64,000 bases of DNA from Desulfovibrio subterraneus (GTDB lineage Bacteria > Desulfobacterota > Desulfovibrionia > Desulfovibrionales > Desulfovibrionaceae). Under the pieces are notes generated by a model. That model was not told the origin of the DNA and did no database searches. It saw only the letters and a program-made list of their open reading frames with translations. Shown here one piece after another: positions 17,983 through 27,541 of this stretch (within the stretch, counting starts at the first letter, position 1; the number at the start of each line of letters is the position of its first letter). Position numbers and translations under genes: made by a program. The stretch lies in the NCBI RefSeq assembly GCF_013340285.1, contig NZ_BLVO01000013.1, forward strand, positions 603,574 to 667,573, written 5' to 3'.

Positions 17983-18423
17983 TCGTTGGAGCCGGACTTG
18001 CCGTCCGACGAGGAGGGTTTATAGGCAAAGCGGCGCCCCTCGTCAAGATTATTTTGAGATTTTTTGTATTTTCTTTTTATGTTAGTATTTTCGTTACGTT
18101 ACTTGTTGCTAAAATGCCCGTCGTGTGGCTTGCAGGCGCAGAGTTAATGATAAAGCAAAGGCGTTTGCGCTATGGAGCTGTACTTGCCCGAAATCGTGCT
18201 TATTCTAAACTGAACGCAGAATACCCCGAAATAGGTTGTTTTGCGATGTTTTATCTTATCTTATCGGTATGTTAGTTGTTTTGTACTAAAATCAAGTAGT
18301 GCTTTACTTTTGGCCCTGCATTGGTATATGCCTGTGTGCTCAGTAATAACGGCTGGCGACGTGGTTCTCCCCGTTTCTTTTTTTGCAGTTCACTGAGCCG
18401 TGAACCATGCCGAGGAGGATAGT
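17983..18423 (+). other. AT-rich gene-free region upstream of dksA, with candidate promoter
   Basis: About 440 bp without a supported gene, more AT-rich than its surroundings. A possible promoter for dksA is TTTACT (18303-18308), 16 bp, TATATG (18325-18330). It should also include the promoter of the tRNA-Gly on the minus strand. Confidence 0.4.
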
Positions 18424-18786
18424 ATGGAACAGAAAGATCTCGATTATTTCCGTGAGCTTCTGCAGACCATGCTGGAAGAAGCCCAGCAGAATGGAGATGC
18501 TACTCTTGACGAATTGACAGACAGCAATGAGATGTTTGCCGATCCTGCAGACAGAGCCACTGCTGAATCTGACCGTGCTTTCACCCTGCGCATCCGTGAC
18601 CGCGAGCGTAAGCTTATCAAGAAGATTCGTTCCGCAATCGGGCGTATGGAAGATGGTACTTTCGGGGTTTGCGACGAGTGCGGCGATGAAATCGGCGTTC
18701 CCCGTCTGAAAGCCCGCCCTGTTACCAAGCTGTGCATCAATTGCAAAAGCAAGCAGGAAGAAGACGAACGCGAACGGGCCGATTAG
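18424..18786 (+). CDS. dksA: DksA/TraR-family RNA polymerase-binding regulator
   Basis: 120 residues. DksA inserts a coiled coil in the RNA polymerase secondary channel and works with ppGpp on rRNA and amino-acid promoters. The coiled coil spans about 10-75 with the tip motif DPADRA (40-45, DxxDxA), and the zinc finger has Cys83, Cys86 (CDEC), Cys104 and Cys107 (CINC). AGGAGG before 18424 decides this start over an upstream ATG at 18400. The NFACT gene follows after 21 bp, probably co-transcribed. Confidence 0.95.
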   Translation: MEQKDLDYFRELLQTMLEEAQQNGDATLDELTDSNEMFADPADRATAESDRAFTLRIRDRERKLIKKIRSAIGRMEDGTFGVCDECGDEIGVPRLKARPVTKLCINCKSKQEEDERERAD

Positions 18787-18807
18787 CCTGAAACAGGCGA
18801 ATTTCGT

Positions 18808-20373
18808 ATGGACGCTCATGTATTCCGACGCCTTGCCGCCGAACTGGCGCAGGTGTTGACCGGCAGTCGGATTGAGCGGTTTTACGCTCCCGCTCCGGAT
18901 ATAACAACTATTGTTCTCTATGCCGCCGGCCTGAAGCAGAATCTCCTGCTTCGGGCCGGTCGCCGTTTCCCCCTCCTGCTGCTTACTCCCGAACGTCCGG
19001 AGAATCCTGCATCCCCCGCAGCACACGCCATGTGGCTCCGCAAACATGCCGGAGGCCGCAGACTGGGAGCTCCGCTTGTGGACTGGGTGAACCGCCGAAT
19101 GGCGGTGCCTCTCTCCGGAAGCCCCGTGCGCTGGCTGGTGCTCTGTCTGCGTGAAGGCGTGACTGTCACGGACACCCTTGAGGATGGATTCGGCAGCGAG
19201 CCGACATGGCCCGACCATGCAAGGTTTGCCTCCATTCTCGAAGGACGCGAGGTGTGGGCTGCGTATCCGCAATATACCCCTCTGCTCAGGGAAACGCTTG
19301 CCGAACTGGCCGAAACGGACCCCATGGATGCGCAGGCGCTGCTTGCCGACCTTGAGTATGGTCCCGGTGACTGCACTGCTGATGTCTACCTCTACAGCCG
19401 GGAAGATGTTCCCGAAATGGTAAGCGTCTGGCCTCTGCCTGCTGCCTGTGCAAAGGGCATGACGGAATCCGTTGTGCCTTCCGCCATGGAGGCGGTGCGT
19501 CTGATGGGGACGCAATCGTTGTTCGGCGGCATGGTGCGGCAGAAGAAGGCAGAGGAGGTGGCTCCGGCCAATGCTGCCATTAAAAGGCTTCGCAAGACTC
19601 TGCATAAGCTGGATTCGGAAGAACGCCGTCTGTCCGGCATGGTGGCGGGGCAGGCTGACGCGCTGGCAATTCAGGCCGAATTGTGGAGGATCGGGGCCGA
19701 CAGTCGTCTTGCCGAGATAGAGGTGACGCTCTCCGACGGTTCGGTCAAGCGCATTGCGCTGGATTCTCTGCGTACCGTGCGTGGTAACATGGAGCGCATG
19801 TTCCATCAGGCCATGCGCGGCAAGCGCGGACTGCGTATGCTGAACGAGCGCAGAGATACGCTGCGTCGTCAGATTGATGCTCTGGAAAAGGGAGAGCTTG
19901 AGCCGGATGCCGTGCTGCCGCGCAAGAACGCGGGCGGAAGGCAGAAAGGACGCCCTGAACCGGCTGCACACCCTGACAGCAAGCTCTATCAGCGTTTTCG
20001 CAGTTCGGACGGTTTTCTCATGCTGCGTGGCCGGAATGCCAAGGGTAACCACGAGATTCTGAACAAGGCCATGCCGCACGACCTGTGGTTTCATGCCGAA
20101 GACGGACCCAGTGCGCACCTTGTGTTGCGGCTGGAGTTTCCGGGGCAGGAGGTGCCGGAGCGCACTATGATTGAAGCCGCCCAGCTGGTGGGTGTGAAAA
20201 GCTGGCAGCGCGATGGCGGCCAGGCCCGAGTGATGTGTGCTGTGGCGCGCCATGTGCGCAAGGTCAAGGGGGCTGCGGTGGGGGCTGTGCATGTGGGGCG
20301 CATGGAGCGCTCACTGTTGGTTGATCTCGGTCAGGATATCGAGAAAACACTGGCGGTTGACACTGTTCTATAA
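18808..20373 (+). CDS. NFACT-family (RqcH-like) ribosome quality control protein
   Basis: 521 residues. NFACT proteins bind stalled 50S-peptidyl-tRNA and, as RqcH, recruit tRNA-Ala for C-terminal tailing. The NFACT-N domain covers about 1-200, a coiled coil about 255-380, and the NFACT-R domain (DUF814) the C-terminal 130 residues with FLMLRGRNAKGNHEILNKA and DLWFHAEDGPSAHLVLR. Somewhat shorter than RqcH of B. subtilis (about 570). Whether it still tails nascent chains cannot be judged. It lies directly downstream of dksA. Confidence 0.88.
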   Translation: MDAHVFRRLAAELAQVLTGSRIERFYAPAPDITTIVLYAAGLKQNLLLRAGRRFPLLLLTPERPENPASPAAHAMWLRKHAGGRRLGAPLVDWVNRRMAVPLSGSPVRWLVLCLREGVTVTDTLEDGFGSEPTWPDHARFASILEGREVWAAYPQYTPLLRETLAELAETDPMDAQALLADLEYGPGDCTADVYLYSREDVPEMVSVWPLPAACAKGMTESVVPSAMEAVRLMGTQSLFGGMVRQKKAEEVAPANAAIKRLRKTLHKLDSEERRLSGMVAGQADALAIQAELWRIGADSRLAEIEVTLSDGSVKRIALDSLRTVRGNMERMFHQAMRGKRGLRMLNERRDTLRRQIDALEKGELEPDAVLPRKNAGGRQKGRPEPAAHPDSKLYQRFRSSDGFLMLRGRNAKGNHEILNKAMPHDLWFHAEDGPSAHLVLRLEFPGQEVPERTMIEAAQLVGVKSWQRDGGQARVMCAVARHVRKVKGAAVGAVHVGRMERSLLVDLGQDIEKTLAVDTVL

Positions 20374-20428
20374 AGAGAAATAATAGGAAAAATGGCGGGA
20401 GGTAACGTTCCTGTTATCAAACATCTAA

Positions 20429-20459
20429 TTGACTGCGATTGTTGAATGTGTATTATAAT
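20429..20459 (+). promoter_or_regulatory. Promoter candidate for EAL-HDOD gene
   Basis: TTGACT (20429-20434) with TATTAT (20451-20456) at 16 bp, or TATAAT (20454-20459) at 19 bp. It lies about 120 bp upstream of the start codon. Confidence 0.45.
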
Positions 20460-20579
20460 TCTGACTGCTGAATTATATGTTGCATCTATATTGTGTATGG
20501 CATGGAACAAGGTTGGGGGGTAGATTGTAGACGCGTGAGGGGACCGGGGGGGACGCTGCGTGTTACGACGAGGGTAGCT

Positions 20580-21902
20580 ATGCTTAAACGGTTTCGCTCA
20601 CTTTTCGATTCCCGGTCTGACGCCCCTTCCGGCGCGGCAGTTGATTCTTCTGCGGAAGCGAATGGTGGATATGCTCACGTGCATACCCGTTCAACCCTTG
20701 TTGCGCGGCAACCCATTTTCGACCGGGATTCCCATATATGGGGATTTGAACTGCTTTTCCGGCAGCCGCCCGATATGCTCCACTTTCCCGAACACGTCGA
20801 TTCTTCCATCGCCACTTCTTCTGTCATATCTGACGGTTTTTCCATCGTTCAGCCCGTGCTTCTGCCCGAACAGAAGGTGCTGATCAATTTTTCCGCCGAG
20901 CTTCTCACCGAACGTATTCCCTCCATTCTGCCAGCCGCCCAATGCGGGGTTGAAATTCTGGAAACGGTAACACCCACCAGAGAGGTGCTGCAGTCCCTTA
21001 TCCAGCTTAAACGTGAAGGCTATCTGCTGGCAGTTGATGATTACACCGGCCAGAGTGAACTGCAGTTGTTCATCAAGGTGGCAGATATCGTGAAAGTGGA
21101 AGTTCTCGGACGGGAACTGGCCGATGTGTATGACAATGTGAAGCGATTGCAGGAGTTTCCGTGCAAGCTGCTGGCCGAGAAGATAGAGGACAGGGATACT
21201 TTCCTCAAATGCCACGAGATGGGGTTTGACCTGTTCCAGGGATTTTTCTTTGCGCGCCCCGAGATCATGAGGGGCAAAAAGCTTTCATCTTCGCAAGCCA
21301 TAAAAATGCGTCTGTTGGCGAAGCTTGGGGATGATAATTTCGAGATCTCCGAGGTGGGCGAGATTCTGCGTTCGGACGTTTCTCTGGTCTACAAATTCAT
21401 GCGCTATCTGAATTCTGTCCACTTCGGCCTGCCGACAAAGGTCAAGAGTGTTGAACACGGTGTGACTTTGCTCGGCACGCAGAAGCTCAAACAGTGGCTG
21501 TGCGTGACGGTTCTTTCCGATCTTGAAGCGACTCCCATGTCCCGCCATATCGTTTCGCAGTCCGCCCAGCGGGGCAAGTTCCTTGAATTGCTTGGCAAGG
21601 ATGCCCGAAGAGAGCAGGAACCGGCCAGTCTGTTCCTGTTGGGGCTTTTGTCCCTCATAGAAACGCTGCTGTCCGTTTCTCTGGATTCGCTGCTTCAGGA
21701 TATGCCTATTGAAGAGGCCATGGTTGCGGCATTGAAGGGAGAGGAGAGCGGGTATTCGCCGTGGCTGCGGCTGGTTTCCCACTATGAGCGTGCGGAATGG
21801 GACAAGGCCATGATGGATATTGAACTGCTGGGGCTCAATGAACAGCAGGTGCTGAAGGCTTACGAGCAGTCATTGCTGTGGGCGGCTTCGTTCTTCAGGT
21901 GA
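20580..21902 (+). CDS. EAL-like/HDOD two-domain signalling protein (YuxH type)
   Basis: 440 residues. The N-terminal EAL-like domain (about 35-240) starts VARQPIFDRDSHIWGFELLF; the EAL motif is replaced by ELL and the catalytic DDFGTG by VDDYTG, as usual in this family, so c-di-GMP hydrolysis is unlikely. The C-terminal HDOD domain (about 245-430) shows LLGTQKLKQWLCVTVLSD. Such proteins are thought to be regulatory adaptors in motility or stress. Start at 20580 is chosen for the GAGGG upstream; the earlier ATG at 20493 would add 29 residues. Confidence 0.9.
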   Translation: MLKRFRSLFDSRSDAPSGAAVDSSAEANGGYAHVHTRSTLVARQPIFDRDSHIWGFELLFRQPPDMLHFPEHVDSSIATSSVISDGFSIVQPVLLPEQKVLINFSAELLTERIPSILPAAQCGVEILETVTPTREVLQSLIQLKREGYLLAVDDYTGQSELQLFIKVADIVKVEVLGRELADVYDNVKRLQEFPCKLLAEKIEDRDTFLKCHEMGFDLFQGFFFARPEIMRGKKLSSSQAIKMRLLAKLGDDNFEISEVGEILRSDVSLVYKFMRYLNSVHFGLPTKVKSVEHGVTLLGTQKLKQWLCVTVLSDLEATPMSRHIVSQSAQRGKFLELLGKDARREQEPASLFLLGLLSLIETLLSVSLDSLLQDMPIEEAMVAALKGEESGYSPWLRLVSHYERAEWDKAMMDIELLGLNEQQVLKAYEQSLLWAASFFR

Positions 21903-22091
21903 TGAAAAGGTGGTCTGAGGCAGTTCAGGCCGTTATGCTGCAGCCGTAAGCTGGGCGCGCGTGACTCCATGTCCGGCTCAGAGAACTAAGGGGAGACCGT
22001 AACGCGCAGAAAAGCAAGCATATGCGTTGTTATCTGCCGTTTCTGACCTTTCTCTTCTGATCTTTCTCTGCTGTTGTCTCCGTCCCTGTTG

Positions 22092-22868
22092 TCATTCCCA
22101 GTCATCAATGCCGTATTTTTTCAAGATTGCTGCCAGCCTGCCATTTTTCCTCATCACCTCCACTCCTCTGTCCAGCGCTGCCGCATATTCGGGTGAGCGA
22201 GCCACAGCCGGAGAAAATGCAATGTAGACTCTGTCTTCCGCAGGTCGGACAGGGTCTACGCCGGCAAGGCGTATCTGCCGCTCCATGCCCATCTCATGTG
22301 CCTTGAGCATTACGGTCATCTTTTCATCAACAAGCACATCTATCCTTCCGTAGAGCAATTTCTGCAGGTTCGTTCCCAGCGCATCGGTGCCTTGTGCTTC
22401 CTGCACGAGAGGGGTGTCTTTGTGTGTGTCTATCCATGGCTGCAGCTCTCCGCCATAGTCGTAATCTCTGGTCACTCCGAGTCTGATATTGGCAAAGGCG
22501 TCTTTGTCTGTGGGCTTCCAGAGTGAGTTTTTGAGCGTGAAATAGGCATTGGGCGCAATGCCGAGCCAGTGTCTGGGAAAAACGAAGTCCGGCACTTCTG
22601 CCAGCACAGCACCCACAAGGGCCTGAGCCTTGCCCGTCTTTACCTGATAAATGGCGCGGGTCCAGTTCATCTCTTCATAACTTACGGAAACGTTGGAGAG
22701 GGCCAGAGCCTCGGTTGCAATCTCTATGAGATAACCGGGGGCGGCTGTGCCTTCGGAGCAATTGTACGGACACCATGAATCCGCAACCAGAAGTATAGAT
22801 TCTGCTCTTCCGGTGACGGGGAAAAGCAGAATGAAGCCGAGCAGAAAAACAGCGAACGGATTTTTCAT
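22092..22868 (-). CDS. Periplasmic solute-binding protein family 3
   Basis: 258 residues with a signal peptide (residues 2-23, ending TGRA-E). The mature protein is one SBP_bac_3 fold (amino-acid-binding type; WCPYNCSEGTAAPGYLIEIA near the start). There is no ABC permease or ATPase gene nearby, as with the many stand-alone SBP_bac_3 proteins of Desulfovibrio, so it may be an orphan binder or feed a distant transporter. The ATG at 22868 has AGAGGA upstream and directly begins the signal peptide; an in-frame ATG at 22895 would add nine residues. Confidence 0.88.
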   Translation of the reverse strand: MKNPFAVFLLGFILLFPVTGRAESILLVADSWCPYNCSEGTAAPGYLIEIATEALALSNVSVSYEEMNWTRAIYQVKTGKAQALVGAVLAEVPDFVFPRHWLGIAPNAYFTLKNSLWKPTDKDAFANIRLGVTRDYDYGGELQPWIDTHKDTPLVQEAQGTDALGTNLQKLLYGRIDVLVDEKMTVMLKAHEMGMERQIRLAGVDPVRPAEDRVYIAFSPAVARSPEYAAALDRGVEVMRKNGRLAAILKKYGIDDWE

Positions 22869-22963
22869 GCTTATGTCCTCTTGCAGTGTAAGCACTACGC
22901 CGGAATTCGGAAAAGAGATATTATTTGCTCATGCTGCAACAGTGGAAATAGTGAGTGATTCAT

Positions 22964-22993
22964 AAAAAAAGCCCTGCCATGAGGCAGGGCTTT
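22964..22993 (-). terminator. Terminator of the fba-gap operon
   Basis: On the minus strand AAAGCCCTGCC, TCAT, GGCAGGGC then T7. Confidence 0.93.
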
Positions 22994-23014
22994 GAATAGA
23001 TGCAATAACGGAAA

Positions 23015-24016
23015 CTACAAAGAAGCGCCGACCTTCTTGAGCAGACGAACGAGCTGGTTGGTAAAGCCGGCTTCGTTATCGTACCAGATTATCAGCTTGA
23101 CCAGTGTACCATCTATTACGGTGGTGCACAGGGAATCTACCACACCGCCGTGGGTGTCGCCGATGTAGTCCACAGAAACCAGCGGCTCATCGCTGTAGCC
23201 GAGGTTGCCCTTCATGGGGCCTTCGGATGCAGCCTTCAGCGCAGCGTTTACCTCTTCTGCCGTGGTGGCTTTTTCCACACGGCAGGTCAGGTCCACAATG
23301 GAACCGTCAGGGGTGGGAACGCGAACGGCCATGCCATCCAGCTTGCCCTTGAGTTCGGGAATGACCATGCCCACAGCCTTGGCAGCGCCGGTGGTGGTGG
23401 GAATCATGGACATGCACGCTGCACGTGCGCGGCGCAGGTCTTTCTGGGAACCGTCCAGAATGCGCTGGCTCATGGTGTAGCTGTGGATGGTGGTCATCAG
23501 GCCGTGCATGATGCCGAAGGTATCGTTGAGCACCTTGGCTGCGGGGGCCAGACAGTTGGTAGTGCAGGAGGCGTTGGAGATGACGTCGTGCTTGGCAGGG
23601 TCATAAATGCTGTCGTTCACGCCCATGACGATGGTTGCGTCCACATCCTTGCCGGGAGCGGAGATGACAGCCTTCTTCGCACCGCATGCAATGTGGCCCG
23701 CAAGACCTTCGCGGTCCTTGATGGTACCGGTAGTTTCAACAGCGATATCAATACCGTATTTGGCCCATTCCCATTCGTTCTGCTTGCAGCGGGTTACGAT
23801 AACCTGCTTGCCGTTGATCAGAAGACCCTGATCGTTTGCGGCAACATCACCCTTGAAGGTCCCGTGAACGGAATCATACTTGAAGAGGTGAGCAAGCGAA
23901 GCGTTATCCGCGCGGGCGTTGATAACGGCAACCTGCAGATCGGCATCATCCGCGAGCAGTCTGAGCAAGTAACGGCCGATACGACCGAATCCATTGACAC
24001 CGAGAGTTACAGCCAT
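23015..24016 (-). CDS. gap: Glyceraldehyde-3-phosphate dehydrogenase (copy 1)
   Basis: 333 residues, usual GAPDH length. Rossmann start GVNGFGRIGRYLLR, catalytic Cys151 (SNASCTTNC), His178 (MTTIHSYT) and the C-terminal WYDNEAGFTNQLV. The residue after Asn33, an Asp in NAD-specific GAPDH that binds the adenosine ribose, is Ala34 (VINARADN), and the region DGSQKDLRRARA matches the dual-cofactor plastid type, suggesting NADP use. The gene follows fba by 18 bp and ends in a strong terminator; both serve the triose part of glycolysis/gluconeogenesis. A second gap gene lies at 53197. Confidence 0.97.
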   Translation of the reverse strand: MAVTLGVNGFGRIGRYLLRLLADDADLQVAVINARADNASLAHLFKYDSVHGTFKGDVAANDQGLLINGKQVIVTRCKQNEWEWAKYGIDIAVETTGTIKDREGLAGHIACGAKKAVISAPGKDVDATIVMGVNDSIYDPAKHDVISNASCTTNCLAPAAKVLNDTFGIMHGLMTTIHSYTMSQRILDGSQKDLRRARAACMSMIPTTTGAAKAVGMVIPELKGKLDGMAVRVPTPDGSIVDLTCRVEKATTAEEVNAALKAASEGPMKGNLGYSDEPLVSVDYIGDTHGGVVDSLCTTVIDGTLVKLIIWYDNEAGFTNQLVRLLKKVGASL

Positions 24017-24034
24017 CGTTAGTCTCCTGACCTT

Positions 24035-24958
24035 CTATATCTTGTTGGAACAGCCGAGCACGTTCTTGATCTTGTGCTGGACCATATTCTTGACAGCTTC
24101 GCGCGCGGGCTTCAGGTACTGGCGCGGATCGAAATGGGTGGGATTTTCCGCAAGGTATTTGCGGATGACGGCGGTCATGGCAAGGCGGATGTCGGTGTCG
24201 ATGTTGATCTTGCATACACCGAAGGTGGCAGCCTTGCGCAGCAGTTCTTCCGGCACGCCGGAGGCGGAGCCGATTTCGCCGCCGAACTCGTTGGCCATCT
24301 TCACGAATTCCTGCGGAACCGAGGAGGAGCCGTGCAGTACGATGGGGAAGTTCGGCAGCATGTTGGTAATTTTTTCAAGGCGGTCGAAGTCGAGCTTGGC
24401 TTCCCCGGCGAACTTGTATGCGCCGTGGCTGGTGCCGATGGCAATGGCGAGGGAATCGCAGCCGGTGCGCTGGACAAACTCAACGGCCTGATCAGGGTCG
24501 GTGTAGATGGAATGTTCGGAAGACACATCGTCTTCAACACCGGCAAGGCGGCCCAGTTCAGCTTCCACGTCCACACCCTTGTCGTGGGCGTATTCCACAA
24601 CGCGTTTGGTCAGGGCGATGTTTTCCTCGAAGCTGAGATGGGAGCCGTCGATCATGACGGAGGAGAAGCCGCCATCAATGCAGGACTTGCAGATCTCGAA
24701 GTCCTGACCGTGGTCGAGGTGCAGGGCAACAGGCAGGTCATCTTCGATGAGAGCAGCCTCGATCAGCTTGCGGATGTATGCCTGACCGGCATACTTGCGG
24801 GCACCGGCGGAAACCTGGAGAATGAGCGGTGCACGTTCCTCCGCGGCAGCCGCCATTATTCCCTGAATGATTTCCATGTTGTTAACGTTGAATGCGCCAA
24901 CAGCGTAGCCTTCCTTGTAGGCTCTTGCGAACATCTCCCTTGTGCCGGTAAGGGGCAT
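24035..24958 (-). CDS. fba: Class II fructose-bisphosphate aldolase
   Basis: 307 residues. Zinc enzyme that splits fructose-1,6-bisphosphate. Metal and catalytic motifs are HLDHGQD, MIDGSHLSFEENI, the Glu of EAELGRLAG, GTSHGAYK and LHGSSSVP, typical of class IIB. GGAGG lies six bases before 24958, so I use that ATG and not the one at 24988. Operon with the downstream gap gene (18-bp gap). Confidence 0.97.
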   Translation of the reverse strand: MPLTGTREMFARAYKEGYAVGAFNVNNMEIIQGIMAAAAEERAPLILQVSAGARKYAGQAYIRKLIEAALIEDDLPVALHLDHGQDFEICKSCIDGGFSSVMIDGSHLSFEENIALTKRVVEYAHDKGVDVEAELGRLAGVEDDVSSEHSIYTDPDQAVEFVQRTGCDSLAIAIGTSHGAYKFAGEAKLDFDRLEKITNMLPNFPIVLHGSSSVPQEFVKMANEFGGEIGSASGVPEELLRKAATFGVCKINIDTDIRLAMTAVIRKYLAENPTHFDPRQYLKPAREAVKNMVQHKIKNVLGCSNKI

Positions 24959-25396
24959 ACAAACCTCCAGAATGTGTGGCAGTTGCATTGTCGCGATTGC
25001 GGCAATGTACCAAAAATAACGGCGCGTCCACTGTAATCGCGCCGGAAAAGGCTATTGAGTGCAGGGGTGGTACTCTCTCCAGCGTAGGGGGAGGCTGCCA
25101 CCCTGTCAACAAAGGCACGGAGACTTTACACGGCAACGGGAAGAAAATCAAAGGGGATGAGCATGGTTGCCCCTTTTTGTTACCACATTTGCTGTGGTGC
25201 TGCGGAAAATTAAGGCGGAACCTGATATCATCACTGCGCGCAGCCCGTTTGAACCCCTTTGCAGGGGCTACTTCCCCGGGCAAACTACCTGCGTCTGCAT
25301 GGAGCTCAGAACGTGTGTCGGCAGATGCAATAAGGCCCCGTTTCGTCGGTTTGCACCACGCAACGGGGCTTGCTCATCTGTATTCAGGGCGCGGGG
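24959..25396. other. Gene-free region between lipase and fba
   Basis: No supported gene in 438 bp. Two hairpins can end the lipase transcript on the minus strand: GCCCCGTT/AACGGGGC (25335-25342 and 25362-25369; long loop, weak U tail) and AAAGGGG/CCCCTTT (25150-25156 and 25170-25176) followed by GATTTTCTTC. The part nearest fba should hold its promoter, but I see no clear -10/-35 pair. Confidence 0.4.
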
Positions 25397-26434
25397 TCAG
25401 ATTCTTCTGGATGCATGGGCGTGGAGTTTCTGGCAATATTCGGCAATGCCGTGGTCTGCCAGGGCCGCCTTGCCGCTTGAGGTGACAAGGCGCTGGACCA
25501 CAACCATGGACCGCCATGCATAGTTGGGGCTTTGCTTCACCTTCAGGTCTTTGAAGGGAATGCCTTTTGCGTCCTGCACATTCTGGGGGGAATCCATGAA
25601 AATGAGGCTGCCTTCATGGGTGTATCCTGAAAACCGCCTCAGCCATTCGGACATCTCATAGCCCCGTATGGGGAAAAGCCGCAGTGCCGCCAGCGCGAAG
25701 TTGAAGCCGTAGCCGAAGGGAACACGGGGAACGCCGTCGGCTGCGTTCACTACGCGGTAGATGGGAGTCTTGATGGGAGTGTAGAAATCGTCGTCCGCCG
25801 CTCTGGGGGCCCCGAACGTGTATGTTGCGCCTGTGCTGTCCGATCCGAGGTAGCGTGTGGCTACAATTGCCAACGCACCGCCCAGCGAGTGTCCGGTAAT
25901 GTAGAGGGGAAGGTCGGTATACTGTTCGAGCAGCTTTTTTATATCCTGCTCAACAGACTGAAATGCTCTCAGAAAGCCCCGGTGCACTCGCCCGCCGCCC
26001 GGTGCAGGAACAAGGTTTATGCACATGTCGGTGACAACATCCTTTACAGATGCCGTGCCCCTGAATGCCAGCACGAGAAACGGGTCTACTCCGTCGCGGG
26101 AAAGTTTGGCGAGCATGGCTTCCGTATCATTTCTGACAAAGGTGCCGAGCAGTTCAAAATCCGCCGCGCGAAGCTCTCGTTCCACAAGTGCGCAATCCTT
26201 GCCGTTGATCTCGTAACACTTGGAGATCAGCCCTTCCAGCAGGTCTTCGTGTCTTCCTTCCTTGATGGCCTTGCGCAGTTCCTCCACGTACTCCTCAACC
26301 GTGGTCTCACCGGGAAGGGGCTCGTATATGAGCCGTGAGATTTCGGCCATCAACCATGCCGTTCTGTCCGAATACGCTGCCCGGCGGATGGGAAGTGCCG
26401 AAAGCAGACGGGAATCACCAAAATACGTGTACAT
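25397..26434 (-). CDS. Class 3 lipase-type alpha/beta hydrolase
   Basis: 345 residues. The nucleophile elbow GHSLGGALA (YITGHSLGG) and upstream oxyanion-hole segment LAFRGTASVKDVVTD mark the class 3 (fungal-type) lipase fold, with Asp and His expected further on (VNAADGVPRV; a C-terminal His). No signal peptide, so probably cytoplasmic. The substrate is unknown. ATG at 26434 chosen because GGAGG precedes it. Stands alone between SurE and Fba on the same strand. Confidence 0.85.
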   Translation of the reverse strand: MYTYFGDSRLLSALPIRRAAYSDRTAWLMAEISRLIYEPLPGETTVEEYVEELRKAIKEGRHEDLLEGLISKCYEINGKDCALVERELRAADFELLGTFVRNDTEAMLAKLSRDGVDPFLVLAFRGTASVKDVVTDMCINLVPAPGGGRVHRGFLRAFQSVEQDIKKLLEQYTDLPLYITGHSLGGALAIVATRYLGSDSTGATYTFGAPRAADDDFYTPIKTPIYRVVNAADGVPRVPFGYGFNFALAALRLFPIRGYEMSEWLRRFSGYTHEGSLIFMDSPQNVQDAKGIPFKDLKVKQSPNYAWRSMVVVQRLVTSSGKAALADHGIAEYCQKLHAHASRRI

Positions 26435-26533
26435 GCATACCTCCTTGAACGTATTATTGCCCCGTGGTTCATTTTGCCACACTTTATATGCTTGGGTGTA
26501 TGTGGTATGTATTATTTATTTCTGCACTCCGCC

Positions 26534-26568
26534 AAAAAAAATCCCCCGTCGATGGGACGGGGGATTTA
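26534..26568 (-). terminator. Terminator of surE
   Basis: ATCCCCCGTC / GACGGGGGAT, 5-nt loop, then T7 on the minus strand. Confidence 0.93.
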
Positions 26569-26612
26569 TGGTTGTCTGGGGCGGGCGTAATGCAGCCCGC
26601 CTGCGGGCAATG

Positions 26613-27374
26613 TTACCTGTTGTCGGTATCCAGTACGGAGAGGGCCTGCAGGGCCGTATCATCCGTGAAATCGAACCGCAGAGGGGTAAGTGTGATGTAC
26701 CCTTCTGTGAGCAGGGCTCTGTCGGTCCCCGCAGCCACGGTTTCCGGCGGGATAACGCCATTCAGCCACCAGTAGTCCGAACCGCGAGGGTCCTTGCGAT
26801 GGTCATACCAGTCTTTCCAAACTGCGCTGGTCTGCGGGCATACGCGCAGCCCCTTGGCTTCCGGCATGGGGCAGGCGGGGAAGTTGAGGTTGATCACGCA
26901 GCGCGGGGGCAGGTTCTTCCACGGCATATTGTCGATGAGTTCGGCTGCAAAGGCCGCCTGTTCGCTCAGGTCTTCGGGACGGAAGTTGTCGTAGGAAACG
27001 GCAATGGCGGGAAAGCCCATGTGCGCTCCTTCCGTGGCGGCGGAGACTGTTCCGGAATACAGGATGTCCGGCCCCACGTTGGCTCCTGCGTTGATGCCTG
27101 ATACAACAACATCGGGTTTCACATCCATGAGGCAGGTGAGCCCCAGTTTCACGCAGTCGACAGGCGTGCCATACACGCCTTTGCCGGAAAATCCGTTTTC
27201 CTTGAATTCCTTGACGCGCAGGGGAAGCGAGATGGTAACAGCGTGGCCCACCGCGCTCTGCTCGGTGACCGGAGCAATGCAGTGCACGGTGTGACCCGCC
27301 TCAACCAGGGCTTTGTACAGGGCGCGCAGGCCGAGGGCCTGAATGCCGTCATCGTTTGTAAGGGCTATGATCAT
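26613..27374 (-). CDS. surE: 5'/3'-nucleotidase SurE
   Basis: 253 residues. Dephosphorylates nucleoside monophosphates and short polyphosphates. The N-terminal ALTNDDGIQA carries the metal-binding Asp pair; APVTEQSAVGHAVTI, the metal Asn of VSGINAGANVGPDILYSGTV and GYPA-like GFPAIAVS follow in the family order. AGGA seven bases before the ATG. Divergent from the OB/HD protein at 27542; the 167-bp gap holds a TTGACA at 27440-27445. Confidence 0.95.
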   Translation of the reverse strand: MIIALTNDDGIQALGLRALYKALVEAGHTVHCIAPVTEQSAVGHAVTISLPLRVKEFKENGFSGKGVYGTPVDCVKLGLTCLMDVKPDVVVSGINAGANVGPDILYSGTVSAATEGAHMGFPAIAVSYDNFRPEDLSEQAAFAAELIDNMPWKNLPPRCVINLNFPACPMPEAKGLRVCPQTSAVWKDWYDHRKDPRGSDYWWLNGVIPPETVAAGTDRALLTEGYITLTPLRFDFTDDTALQALSVLDTDNR

Positions 27375-27541
27375 GGTTGGTCCTGAGGCGATTATACGTT
27401 ATGCAAGTGTCCGGTTGCCAAGACAATAGGGGATAGAAATTGACATCTTCGCCGAAAACATGGATCGGTAATGTGAAATGACGATCCGTGAACAGCCGTT
27501 CGCAACCGGCTACCGACCGACCTCAAAAGCATAAAACGGAC

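Noticed and set aside
18340-20292. 650-codon open frame on the minus strand
   Set aside because: Antisense to dksA and the NFACT gene, which have clear family motifs; it is low in hydrophobic periodicity and rich in His/Gln.
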